A DNA stretch of 64,000 bases. It comes from Melieria omissa (lineage: Eukaryota; Arthropoda; Insecta; Diptera; Ulidiidae). The stretch's first letter is position 1. The number at the start of each line of letters is the position of its first letter. Shown in pieces: positions 44,046 to 55,434 of the stretch. Location of the stretch: contig OZ020268.1 of NCBI GenBank assembly GCA_963971225.1, forward strand, positions 53,494,404 through 53,558,403. The letters are read 5' to 3'. Made by a program: the position numbers and the translations under genes. The notes under the pieces were generated by a model that was given only the letters and a program-made list of their open reading frames with translations, did no database searches and was not told the origin of the DNA.

Positions 44046-47000
44046 GATGGCAGGAGGGACGGACAACCGCTCAGCCATAGAGTTGAAAGCAGCGAAATGA
44101 ATGAAACGAGTGAATGCTTGAGTGTTGCCAACTTCACTCGATGAATTGTTGCTCTGTCAACAGTAGCATAACAACAACAATAATAATAAGAACAAGTCGT
44201 TTTTTCTATAAATAAAAGCAACAATTTTGTTTATTTTACGTTCTTCTCGTCTGCATTGTTTAGTTTTTTGTTTTGTTTTAAATACTTCAAATATTTAGAC
44301 GTTTGTGTTGTTGTTTTGCTATCATTTGCTGTACCTATTTCTGTACACATCTGACACTATCATTGTGCAGCAACAACAACAATAGCAGTGAATTTGCAAA
44401 AGCAACATTTTGTTGCGAATTTCGCGTACAACGACCGTCGTTGCGCTGCAAAATCTGATTAGATAATAAAGTAGACATAATGTCAGCACAGAGCGTTCTG
44501 TGTGACAACGAAGAAGCTGTGCGGCAGACACATGTACAGAGTATTGTGAAGTCTGTTTTCAGCGATGAGAAAATTTTCCACAACTTTGTGGCGTTTTTAT
44601 CTCATTTCACTTTGCGAATACAGCTCAACTATTTATAACAAAAAACCTATTTTTTGTTTGTCAGCATTCATTCTGTGTTGCAGTGGCTTAACACACAATC
44701 AGCTGAATGGCGTTGCCACAGCGATGAAAGTGAAATCGAGAAAACGCCCCAAAGAAAAAGTCAAAATGGTCAGGAATCTGACAATTTATTTATTTGAACC
44801 ACTTTTCTCTGCACAAACATAGAGAATCACACCGGACTACAAAAATTCATTTGAATGAGGTTCACAGATAAAAATCAAAAGGGAAAACAATAACAATTTA
44901 TTTTTTCTAAACTTACTTTTAGCTGCATAAACATTATCAAATATTCAATTTATAGTATCAAAAGATGAATAATTGATTCAATTGATTGATTGAGCATCAA
45001 TGAGTCCCAAAAATATGTTCCTTTTTTTTTTTGATCCTATATTTCAGACTAATGTCCTCACACATACGCGGCATGCAACCATTTACGATACAAAACATGC
45101 CACAATTTGTGGCAATTACATTTTTAACATTTCATTTAAACACCCAATGACAGTGACACACAAACACACACACACTCACTCACTCACAACGTTGATGACG
45201 AGGCGCCATCGAACCAGCATTTTTCTGAGCAATTTAATTTAAATTGCAATGCTTGTCATATGAAACATTCAACACTCGTCGAATTGTTGCACCATATGTC
45301 ACAAGGCAGACAGCAGAACCAACAGCAACAACAACAACAATTATTACAACAAGCAGCAACCAGACGCAACTCAATTAACACCAGTCAGTCACCAATTGAA
45401 TTGAAGAGCCGCCACGCATGCATGCAGGCTTTTTAATCAAATCGACAGTTCAGCCGTTAAAGTGACAATATAAAAATAAAAACAACAACAACAAGGGTTG
45501 TAATAAATATTACAGATATCATAATGAATGGGAGAATGCACGGAGCATTGCTGAAATTAATGAATTGCGAGCAAGTCTCAGACTCAGTTGGTGCATCTAA
45601 GGAGATATAAAAAATTTGAACAAAACTAAATATGAAAACAAATTAATATGAATTTTGAAAAGGTATTTGAATAACAAAAATACGATTTATTTTTAAAAAG
45701 TTTTATTGTATTTGATTAAACAATTTCTGGGCTCTTTTAGTGCTTTGTTTTTTAATTGAATTCATTCAACTTTTGAGAAACAAATTTTAAAAGAAATGTT
45801 TGAAAATGTCTAGAAATGGCAACTTTGTGCTTAGTGAAATGAACTGTGTGTCTTAGAGCCGTGGGTCTAAATCGCGCGACTTAGTCGATTTAAAAATTTA
45901 AAAGAAAATCATTATTAATTATTATTGATTATGAAATTATTAATTATTATTATTCGCTTAAGCCAGTAGGTAGATAGGATTTTTATGGCATTCCAATGGT
46001 TTGGAGTGTTTTTGTCAAAATCAATTATGAGAGATTATGGAAATGAATTAAATAAATTTTCATATATGTATGTCTCTAAAAATTAATATGTGTGTAGCAA
46101 AACACTCTGTGACCATGTGACACATATTTCTATGAAAAGATTTTATTGACTTAAAATAATCAATTCACAAAAACCTAATGCGAAAATCCCTCAATCGCGT
46201 AATAATAATTAAATCAATAAAAATTCACACCGAACAAAAGCCGCCAATAAAAGGCAAACCAAACGCCGCCAAACGAAAGTGAATGTAAGCGGCTTTGCTT
46301 ACTCGTACAGCACCAATACAAACACACACAGACTCAAATAGTGACACATTGCCGACAGACAGCGGACGCTATAATTAAGTGTCTATGTCAAAATCGTAAA
46401 ATTTTGTATGCAAATTAAAGGTTTGCAAAAAATTTGCATACAAGTTCGCCAAGCGAAAAGTGAATGTAAACAAGAAGCGTGGCCAAGCGCGAAGCCAACG
46501 CATAATGCGTGAGGGCGTAAAATGTGCGCCAACTACAAGTGACACGCCCACACTTCAATGTCAAACGACACGTTGCACTGTGACCAAATTTCATTTGCCA
46601 TTTTTAGCAATTGCCCAGTGCAACGAGTTCTTATGTGTGTGTGTGTGTGTGTTAGTATGTTAATGTGAATGTTGTCACAATTTGCCACAATTTATGCGCG
46701 CAGTGTTGTTGTTTAGTGTGTGTTATGCAATTTGCTTCAATGATACGCCATTTAAACCGCACACACACACACTCACACCACTTCCGCCAGCCCACAGTGT
46801 TCGCTGTTCGCAACCGCTCACCACTGCACATGCAATGCGCCTCACTTCACCGCACCTTTTCACATCCGACACCGCTGCCAACGCATTGCTTTCTTTATGA
46901 CTTTGTTGATATTATTGTTGTTGTTGTTGTTGTTGCGTTGCGCGAGTTATTGTGTGGCACTGCCGGTGTCACCATTTAAACTCGCCTAATCGCTGTCGCC

Positions 47001-47489
47001 GCGAATGATGTCATCATCGTCATCATTCACGTAATGTTTATTAATGACATTGCGCCTGCGCCGCTGTGGCTTTGCCGTTCCAAATTGATTTGTTCCGTTT
47101 TCACATTTCGCCTGTATTTCGTATTTATTTTTACTCTTCTTCTGCTCAATTTGGTTGTAATTTAATGGCATTTAGCGGATATGTGGGCACGCTTTGTGAG
47201 AGTTGTATTGAAATATCTTATTGATACTCTACGTTAGAGTGTCACGGTGTATTCATGCTGTCCATTTATTTGTTTGACCAACCGTCGGTCCATTTGTATT
47301 TGAAGGCCCCTCTTTCTCTCAATTAGCCAAGCACCAAAATGAGCCAAACGTAATCTGGAGAGCTCAGGACAGAGACGGAAAAGTTGTTTCCAAGTTCCTT
47401 TCACTCCCTTCTCTACGCACTTAGTGAACATGTTCCTATCAATGATATAAACCACAACTAACACTGACCTAATTGTTTAAATTTTTTGG
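44046..47489. other. Non-coding spacer, 3.4 kb
   Basis: CAA-rich patches (45320-45365, 45480-45495), CA tract 45163-45186, TG tract 46630-46652 and GTT run 46914-46936. No exon or element is recognised. The minus-strand frame 47234-47464 was considered and left out. Confidence 0.5.
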
Positions 47490-47573
47490 TAGTCCGACCG
47501 ATTAATCGTCTCTTAATGTGGATATCAGAAGAATTTTTCAATCTTCTTCTTCTTTTTTAATTGGAAGCACTTT
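47490..47573 (+). mobile_element. Deletion derivative of the hAT-like element (5' end fused to internal part)
   Basis: TAGTCCGACCGATTAATCG (47490) is the left end of the 48012-48847 element lacking two bases. It is joined directly to GTCTCTTAATGTGGATATCA, which corresponds to 48296 onward in that element (GTCTCTTAATGTAGATATCA). Similarity continues to TTTTTTAATTGGAAGCA (47573 and 48370). No right terminus is seen, so this is a truncated, internally deleted copy. Confidence 0.75.
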
Positions 47574-48003
47574 ACTAAATATAGAAATCTTCATGGAAGT
47601 GAGTGGTCCCAACTATTAAACCATTATTAGTCAGTATGAACCAATACTTTTGGTTTTGTCTAGGGTTGCCACCTTGTGTATTTTACTAAATAAAAAAAAA
47701 ATATCAATTTATGATATTTTCCACTGGAAATAATAACATCTTAACCAAGTTGAAGCGATTTTAGTACTTCCCCATATTTTAAGTAGGATTACCACATAGG
47801 TGTGCTGTATTAAATATCCAAAAATGGAAGAAGGATATGTTTCCAACTTAACATAAGTGCATCACAACTTATTGTCATCCCTTTTAAACTATTTTTTACT
47901 TTTGAGTAGAGTTACCATATGATTATGTTTTACTAAATATTCAAATATTTATGAACACAGCTAATGCGCAATTTTTTTTATACAAACATAACCCAATATG
48001 AGT

Positions 48004-48011
48004 AATTTTAT
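48004..48011. repeat. 8-bp target duplication (left) of hAT-like element
   Basis: AATTTTAT, matched at 7 of 8 positions by AACTTTAT at 48848-48855. Confidence 0.75.
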
Positions 48012-48847
48012 TAGAGTCCGACCGATTAATCGGCATCGGCTAGTATCGGCCAATAAAATTGGTATCGGCATCGGCCAAAAAAATAAGTATCGGCCTTTTT
48101 TGGCCGATGCCACATCGGCCGTATTTGGTCGATGATGCATCGGTACCAATAATGGGTTCTACCAGCGGGTTCTTATACCCCTTTTCAGTAATGTATTTTT
48201 AGATACTGTTCAATATAAATGTTTCTTAAAAATGTTTTTTTTTTAACTAGGTTTTCTTAAAACACAAATTTTCTCGAAATGTCTATGCATTTCGTCTCTT
48301 AATGTAGATATCAGAAGAAGGGGCATTTAATTTTTCACTCTTATTCTTCTTTTTTAATTGGAAGCATTTTTTTAACAGGCCTTTTATTTTTCCCAAATTT
48401 ATTTTCTGACTTCTTTCCACTTCATCTGTTCAACGGGTCGCAATTTGAGAGTACAAAGTTTAATATAAAAATCGTAATTTTAAGTTGAATAAAAAACTGA
48501 GTTGATATGCAATATTTACGTCACAATTTTTGTTTCTCTCTCAGTGGATAAATGCAATATATAATTGTTTTTAATACATGTTAATGTATTCAAATTCTGA
48601 ATTCTCTTGTAATTTTATTTAGTTTTTAATTATTTATTTTCTCGTTGTTTTGTTATTTTCTGATGAATATTACAAACAATATGTAATAGTTCCTTTTGTT
48701 ATTTTATAAAATAGACTGTGTTTTTGATTGAATTCATTCGTGGTATTTTTTCTTTGTAATCGGCATCGACATCGGCCGATTTTCGCCCTTTCGGCCGATT
48801 AGTCGGCATCGGCATCGGCAAAAAAATTTGGTATCGGTCGGACTCTA
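48012..48847. mobile_element. hAT-like non-autonomous element, 836 bp, with GGCCGAT subterminal repeats
   Basis: Terminal inverted repeats TAGAGTCCGACCGAT are identical at both ends (15 bp) and fit the YARNG start typical of hAT elements. The 8-bp target duplication fits hAT. Just inside both ends are clusters of CGGCATCGGC/GGCCGATGCC (48030-48145 and 48758-48815), which look like subterminal transposase binding sites. The interior is AT-rich with no transposase frame. It is inserted in satellite C. Confidence 0.85.
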
Positions 48848-50037
48848 AACTTTATAAATGTTACTACTTTCAAGTAGAGTTACCATATAAATAGTTTTCA
48901 CAAAAACCAAAAATATTCATAACGACAAAGTAAAACGAACATTTAGGGCAATCTAAAAAAAACCTGGTATATAGTAACCAATACTGAGCTTGTTTGGTCT
49001 TGTTTCTAACTTTAGAGTAGAGTTGCCAAATTAAAACCAAAACTATTCATATAGACAAAGCAAATGTAGCATTTTTAGTCATTTACAAAAGAAAATAGTT
49101 ATTTTTAAGCCATAAAGAGCCATTCTAATCACTTTTTTCACATTGAAGAAACGAATCTAGCATTTATTGCAATTTATAAAAGAAAATGGTTATCTTTTAA
49201 CCCATTGAGCGCAATTTAAATCAACTTTTTCCACTTTGGAGTAAAGTTGCCTTAAAACTATGTTTCACCAGAACTCAAAACATTAATACAGGCAATGCGA
49301 ATCTAGCATTTATGGCATAATATCAATGGAATTGATTATATTTCAACCGATTATAAGCCATTTTCATCAAATTTTTTCACTTTTAATGGGGTTACCACAG
49401 AAAAATGTTGAACATAATATGAAAATATTCAAATACACCCAAGTTATCTAACATTTATGCATACAGACAACCATAAATACGAGCCTCGTATTTGTGTTTT
49501 AACGCGTTATAAGCCATTTTAATCTATTTTTCCACTTTGGATTAGAGTTACCATATAAATTTGTTTCACAAAATCCGAAAATATTCAGCTAATCTATTAT
49601 TCTTGAATACAAACAATAAAATATGTTAATGCCTTAACCCATTATGAGCCATTCAAATAATTTTTACCACTTATTAGTAGAGTTGCCACATCAAAATTTT
49701 TCATTAAATATGAAAATATTCATAAAAACCAAGCTTATCCAGCATTTATGGATATTACCAACTGAAAATTGCTCTTAGTTCTAGTATATTAACCCATTAT
49801 AAGCCATAAAAATCAATTTTACAACTTTAGAGTAAATTTTCCTTATTAAAATATTTCATCAGTTATGAATGTATTCCTATAAATGGGGCTAGTCCAGCAT
49901 TCATGAATAATCAAACAATAAATTGTAACTTCTTAACCCTTTAAGTGCCATTTTAAGCCATTTTCTCAGTTTTGAGTAGGGTTACAATATAAAAGTTTAT
50001 AAATAAATGAATATATTAAACTATAACTTGTAACTTC

Positions 50038-50527
50038 TTAACTCTTTCACTACAGGTTTTTACTGGGGAAATTAAAAATTTTAAATCCAAAAGAAATTTT
50101 TCTATTTTTATACTCGGACCCTGTATTTTAGAGTGTTTTCCTTTGAGAGCAACCACACCGTTGTGGCTCTAATAATTACTTTAACATAAAACTTTAAAAC
50201 GCATACCAAACATTTGGATATTTCTTCATTTATTTCAGCCAAAATTGAAAAAAAAAACAAATATCTAAATTGAAAGAAAACGTCAAATTAAAAAGTTATC
50301 TAAAGTTTTCTGCTTCTTTTTCCTCGACTATGTCAAGATATACCGTTAAAAAAACGTGTATACTTCTCTTCTTTAAACTTTACTATTCAGTTTAATAGTT
50401 TCGTATTTTTCCTAAAACTTCAAACTATTCTAGGACCAACAAAAAATTTATTCTTGAAACCACAGAGGGTTCAGACGTCCACAAAGTAGCAATGTCCAAT
50501 ATGGCAACAAAATAGCGAATGGGTTAA
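50038..50527. mobile_element. TTAA-flanked element, 490 bp
   Basis: Starts TTAACTCTTTCACTACAGG at 50038 and ends CAAAATAGCGAATGGGTTAA at 50527. The ends form an imperfect inverted repeat (TTAACTCTTTCACTA against TTAACCCATTCGCTA, 12 of 15), with TTAA at both edges. No transposase. A homologous end (AACCTGTAGTGAAAGGGTTA, reversed) lies at 59287-59306, supporting a dispersed family. The alternative, chance similarity inside satellite C, is less likely because the interior does not resemble satellite units. Confidence 0.55.
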
Positions 50528-50650
50528 CTTATTGATTCATTATTATTGATTATTCATTGAGACATTGAAACAAAAAACCTACTTGGCATATTTTTAACCC
50601 TTTGTGAGCCATATGAATGCATTCTTATTATTTTATTTTAGATATTTTAA

Positions 50651-53273
50651 TGGATTCAAATTTAATTTTAATGGAATCAAATACAACTTTTTGCAGTTTA
50701 AATCAACTATTGATTTTCCCATTGAAAAAGCAAAATAAAAATAGGCTAACAAAAGTTTGTGTCTATAGTTTAGTGTAGCTGATAAATAAGCCACTCAATG
50801 CCGTCTAAAAGATGTTGACGTTTTTGTTTGTTGTTGCTCTTTTGAAATTACTTTTATAGACGCCTTCACAGCATTTGATTAGACATTTTTTCTTACGAAA
50901 CCAGCGCAGAAAATTGAGTTTACAAATTTGCTATTATTTATTTATTTCCCGCACAATTATGTAATTGTAGCCTTATTAATTTTTCATGGTAGGCATATTT
51001 TTTAAATGTTTTTTCACACATCTTGAAAGGGTTCAAATGGTGACATATATGTCCATGTGTTTTCTACCTTAATTGACTTAAACGCAAGCAAAGTGTTGTT
51101 CAATTAGTTGCAGCTATGAAAAAATGCCATATTTGTAATTCGGAAATAATTTTGCAATTAGTTGAGAAATTCATAAATTTGTTTGACTTTTAATATTAGT
51201 TACATAAAAATGTGTTTTGTAATGTGATTTGGGTTTAATAATGTTTTGTTGTTTGGTAATATTAAAGACTTGTTTGCTTAATATATATTTTTATTGAGAA
51301 TATTTAATATTTGTATTTATTTTTATAGAAAACTACAAACAAATTTCAATAATTTATAATTTTTAAATTTTTTCTTTGACTACTTTTTGTATAATTTGGC
51401 ACAACTGAGTTAAATTTTATGATTTCATATTTTTATTTTTAATTAAAAGTTTTTTATTTTCTGCCTAAAAAGTACTTTCTTTATTAACATTCATAACATT
51501 CAGAGTCAACAAGGCACATTGCCCTAAAATTCTGTTCTCAGGCCCGTAGGTCGGCAACAACACTAATGACTTAATTACAAATTTCCTCTCGTGTCAACGA
51601 AACCTTTGCTTCCGGATGTTCTGTTAGTGGCCACGTTAAAGTGCCATTGCCATCTGCTTCTTCTTCTTCTTCTAGACAGCCAGTCGGCTGCTTTCTTACG
51701 CAGCGCCGGAACCGAAACGTCCCGGCTCGCATCACGTCGCCAACAATCATTTTGCAATTTGTCATAATTCCGTAATTTGCCGACAGCCAGTTGGCTAGAA
51801 AGTTGTGCCAACGCAATGCTATTGACCTCAGGCTATGGCAGCGCCAACAGCAACAACAATTTCAACAACAAAAACTTTATAGAGACAGGCAAATTTCTGT
51901 GCAGATTTGAGTTGAACGCCAACCGAAAACAAGAAAAATTGCGAAAAAAAAATTGTTAACGCTCCTATTGGCGTTGTTGTTGTCAACATTTTGTGCTGAA
52001 GCGTGCAATTGATGTCGACAGCAGCAACAATTCACATTTAATTACACATTAACAACAACCAACAATGTCGGCAATGCGATCAAAGTGCAATGCAACGCGT
52101 CTTTACAGTTCGTTTCAAATTGAAATCGGCAAATGGCATTAGAAAGATACAAAAACAACAATAACATATATAACAACTACAACAATATTGATAACTATAA
52201 CAACTACAATAACAGCAACAACGATAGGCCATAGCAACAAGTATGGTTTTTCCAGTTTTTCAACTTCTAAGGTGGAGATTAAAAAAATGCCGTTTCACTC
52301 AAGACAGCTAATAACTAGCAAAAACAACAACAACTACAACAAACATGATTACAATAACAAATACAACAATTGTAACAAACATAGGAAAAGTGTACAAAAA
52401 AATTGTGGCAGAAAAACAAGAACAACAACTATGACAGCAACAATCATTGCAGCCTCCAACGATTCATGCAACTATTTACACTAACAACAACAACAACAAC
52501 GATCACATTCAGTACAACAACTACACATATGGTGGTGCAATTTCACTGCGCGCGCGTGTTGGACATTTGTGGCGCACGAATGGCATAAAAGTGTAGAAAA
52601 AGCGGCCGCAGTTGCTGCAGCAGCCGCGCCACAGTAGTGGCGACAATTATTAGGCAATGCATTGATGCTGTGTTAGGTTGGTTGGTTGATGTTGTTGTTA
52701 ATATTCTTGTTGTTGTTGTTATTGTTGAAACTTGCTTGACATGTACATACGCACCACAACAACAACAACCACACTATATCAATTACTATCCGCTACACAT
52801 AAATCGTTACTGTTGTAGGCAACCCAACACGCCGCACATTGCTTGCAACAAGTTGCCGCCTGCTGTACTGACCTCAACTTTTTGCTTTGCTTTTTGCTTT
52901 TTTTTCTACTCGTTTTGTCGTTTTTTAGCTTGAATGTTGCTTCTCGAGGCGTCGCAGTTGCATGTCGTTAATGCTAAAGTTGTTGTTGTTAGTAGCGTTG
53001 TTGCTATTAATCTTGAACTTGCTGTACATACTCGTACAGAAACGCGTGCGACATGAGTGCCGTAATGCCCGATAAATGAGCAATGGACGCTGCGCATGCG
53101 CAGACACACGTTGCCGCTTTTATGGTCACCTAAGCTGTGCGCATTGCATGAATTGCATGAATTTAGACTTTCAAGTATTTGTCGTTCATTTTCTTAACTC
53201 TAAGAGCATTAGAGCAGCGATTGAACGCTTTTATGATTATCACTGAGGAGTGGACAGAGTAGACTCTGAGCGT
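50651..53273. other. Non-coding spacer with CAA-rich block
   Basis: AT-rich to 51.5 kb. GC-richer 51.55-51.85 kb. CAACAAC/ACAATAAC-rich between 51.84 and 52.52 kb (the Thr/Asn/Gln frames are artefacts). GTT-rich block 52.68-52.73 kb. No gene is supported. Confidence 0.5.
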
Positions 53274-53281
53274 ATTTTAAT

Positions 53282-53413
53282 CAGTAGCCCAGTAGTTGGG
53301 GAGTAAAATCCCCCAAACACGAAAATTGCTAGTGCAAAAAATGGTTTCGAATGGTATTCAGCTCGAAAATTGTATCCAAAACCCCCCAAAATGAAATCCT
53401 ATGTGCGCCACTG
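53282..53413. mobile_element. Small hAT-like MITE, 132 bp
   Basis: Starts CAGTAGCCCAGTAG and ends CTATGTGCGCCACTG, an imperfect inverted repeat (intact end CAGTGGCGCACATAG). It is flanked by ATTTTAAT (53274-53281) and ATTTCAAT (53414-53421), an 8-bp duplication with one mismatch. AAAATGAAATCCTATGTGCG matches AAAATAAAATCCTGTGGACG in the 59875-59963 copy, so these are two members of one family. Confidence 0.72.
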
Positions 53414-53421
53414 ATTTCAAT

Positions 53422-54149
53422 AATCCTCTTTGTGCTTTATTGACTCTAATCCTGGTAGTTTTCGAAGCTTTAGTATCTCCTTGAAGATTGAATAAGCATA
53501 TTTTAATCTTCCTCCTTTTTCATATCAAATGGTTAGGAGAGATCCATGACGGACGTGTTGTTGCACCTCGCTTTGGAAAGTTTTATTAGCTTTGCAGAGA
53601 TACTGACTTCAGAGTTCTGAGTTCTGTCTTGTCATCAATAAAAATATGCCTAATTACATTTCAAATAAAGAATGAGAAAAGTATAATAGTTAGTCCAATA
53701 TATAGAATGCGGATAATAGGTCATATGGCAAATGCCCCAAATGTTCTTCTGTTTTTATTGTGTTTCGAAGTTTTCGTGTCACTAAGGATAGACTCTTTGA
53801 TGGTTATCTTCATAAGAATTGAGTATAATAGACTCCAGGCATATCTAAGTGTTCCGCTAACCCCTTACCGGATGTATTGCTCTGAAAAGTCGACCAAAGT
53901 TTTGCAGTGATAAGGTGTTCAGATTTTATAATAACTTCGTTGGAACGAGTTTTAACAATGCTTCGACGATCCCACATTGAGTTGCCGATACAACCTCAGA
54001 ACAATTAAGACATAAGACAAGACATGACAGTTTACTAAACGAAAAGAAAATAAAGTAATTGGATTTTAAAACTTCTCGACTACAGAAGGGTACTTTAACA
54101 TTTGCTGAACTGGAGCAAACATCATTATATGTATAGAAAACTCGGAGTC
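53422..54149. other. Non-coding spacer
   Basis: The 93-codon frame at 53629-53910 has no recognisable domain and is not called. Nothing else is recognised. Confidence 0.5.
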
Positions 54150-55160
54150 AGTTTTACGCATCAAGCAATAAGGCTGAGCCAAAGCCCATAGCTGAATTGT
54201 TTTATCAACAATTATACAATAGCGAATGTAAAGACTCAACATCTGTAAAAATTAAAGTCTTACATTAAATAAAGGTTTTTGTCATTTAAAGTCACAAGTT
54301 TTTGCATTATTTCTCTTTCAAATCGAACAACTTTTGACTGCTAATTTTATTCAAACAAACGATTGCATAATAATAATTATAAAAGGCTCACGTGTTGTCT
54401 GAATTGAAATTACGGATTTATTGTAATGATTTTTGTCATATGACAACTTGTGACTGCGGTGTTCAATTCCTCATACTTACATACCATAGCGACTACCAAG
54501 ACTCAAGCTCTGTCTGTACTCAAATCATACATTCATTGATATACTTTTGTCACATAACTTGAAGTCAAAAATTGTTCAAAATTCCTTTGTCATATGACAA
54601 TTTGATCATACTATAAGAACTGCCAAGACTCAAGCTCTGTCTGTACTCAAGACATACATTCATTGATATACTATTGTCACCTAACTTGAAGTCGCAAGTT
54701 CCTTTGTCATATGACAATTTGTGACTGTAGTGTTTAATCGCTCATACTAATAATCATACCATAATTACTACCAACCTCTGTCTATATTCAATATTCATAC
54801 ATTCATTGGTATACTTTTGTCACATAACTTGAAGTCACAAATTGTTTGGAATTCCCTTGTCATATGACAATTTGATCATACCATAATGACTACTGAAACT
54901 CAAGCTATGTCTGTATTCAAGTCATACAATTATTGATGTTCTTTTGTTACCTAACTTGAAGTCACAAGTGGTTCGAAATTCCTTTGTCATATAACAACTT
55001 GTGACTGCAGTGTTTATCATAACTTGTGACTGCAATGCTTAATCGTTCACACAAACGTAATCGCAGAATAATTTCTTTTCTGAATTCAAGTCACACATTT
55101 AATGCAAATTTTCCTTCTGTCATATGACAACTTGCGACTGCAGCGTTGATATCATCTCCG
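54150..55160. repeat. Satellite family D: ~117-154-bp tandem repeat with a 14-bp palindrome per unit
   Basis: The perfect palindrome TTGTCATATGACAA occurs at 54433, 54587, 54704 and 54857, with single-base variants at 54984 and 55117. Between palindromes are ACTCAAGCTCTGTCTGTACT, CATACATTCATTGATATACT and TTGTCACATAACTTGAAGTC. A decayed first copy precedes 54430. Non-coding. Confidence 0.9.
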
Positions 55161-55188
55161 CTAAACCAAACAACTCCTTGACATATTT

Positions 55189-55430
55189 CTGTGGTCAAAA
55201 GCACTAACCGCTTAAGTCGACTTAAGAAGAAATTGAGTTATGGATGCCACCACGGTTGACTATGCTCTACGTTTGTGTAAAATCGGGGAGCTTCTAACTT
55301 TAAAATAAAAAAGTTATTAATAAAAACCTATTCGCATTCCCATAGCGAACACACTACGCGCTAAAACTTTAAAGCGAGATTACTCGAAACAGCAATTTAC
55401 GACTTAGGCGGTTATTGCTTTTGACCACAG
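55189..55430. mobile_element. Inverted-repeat element (MITE), 242 bp
   Basis: Terminal repeats CTGTGGTCAAAAGCACTAAC (55189) and its near-complement ending GCTTTTGACCACAG (55430) pair over about 31 bp with two mismatches. ATTT lies on both sides (55185-55188, 55431-55434), a possible 4-bp duplication. No ORF. The superfamily is unassigned. Confidence 0.7.
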
Positions 55431-55434
55431 ATTT

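Larger units (their letters stand above)
47600..50650. repeat. Satellite family C: ~120-150-bp tandem repeat, about 12 copies, interrupted twice
   Basis: AGTAGAGTTACCATAT or a variant recurs at about 47655, 47781, 47903, 48872, 49014, 49240, 49386, 49540, 49675, 49833 and 49974. AACCCATTATGAGCCATTNN and CAAAATNTGAAAATATTCAT occur at fixed offsets. The array is interrupted by a hAT-like element (48012-48847) and a TTAA element (50038-50527). A last decayed copy (AACCCTTTGTGAGCCATATG) is at 50597. Non-coding. Confidence 0.88.

Noticed and set aside
47234..47464. 76-codon minus-strand ORF
   Set aside because: No recognisable domain or splice signals. Length is within chance expectation.
53629..53910. 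93-codon + ORF
   Set aside because: No known motif, AT-driven codon content and no flanking gene structure.
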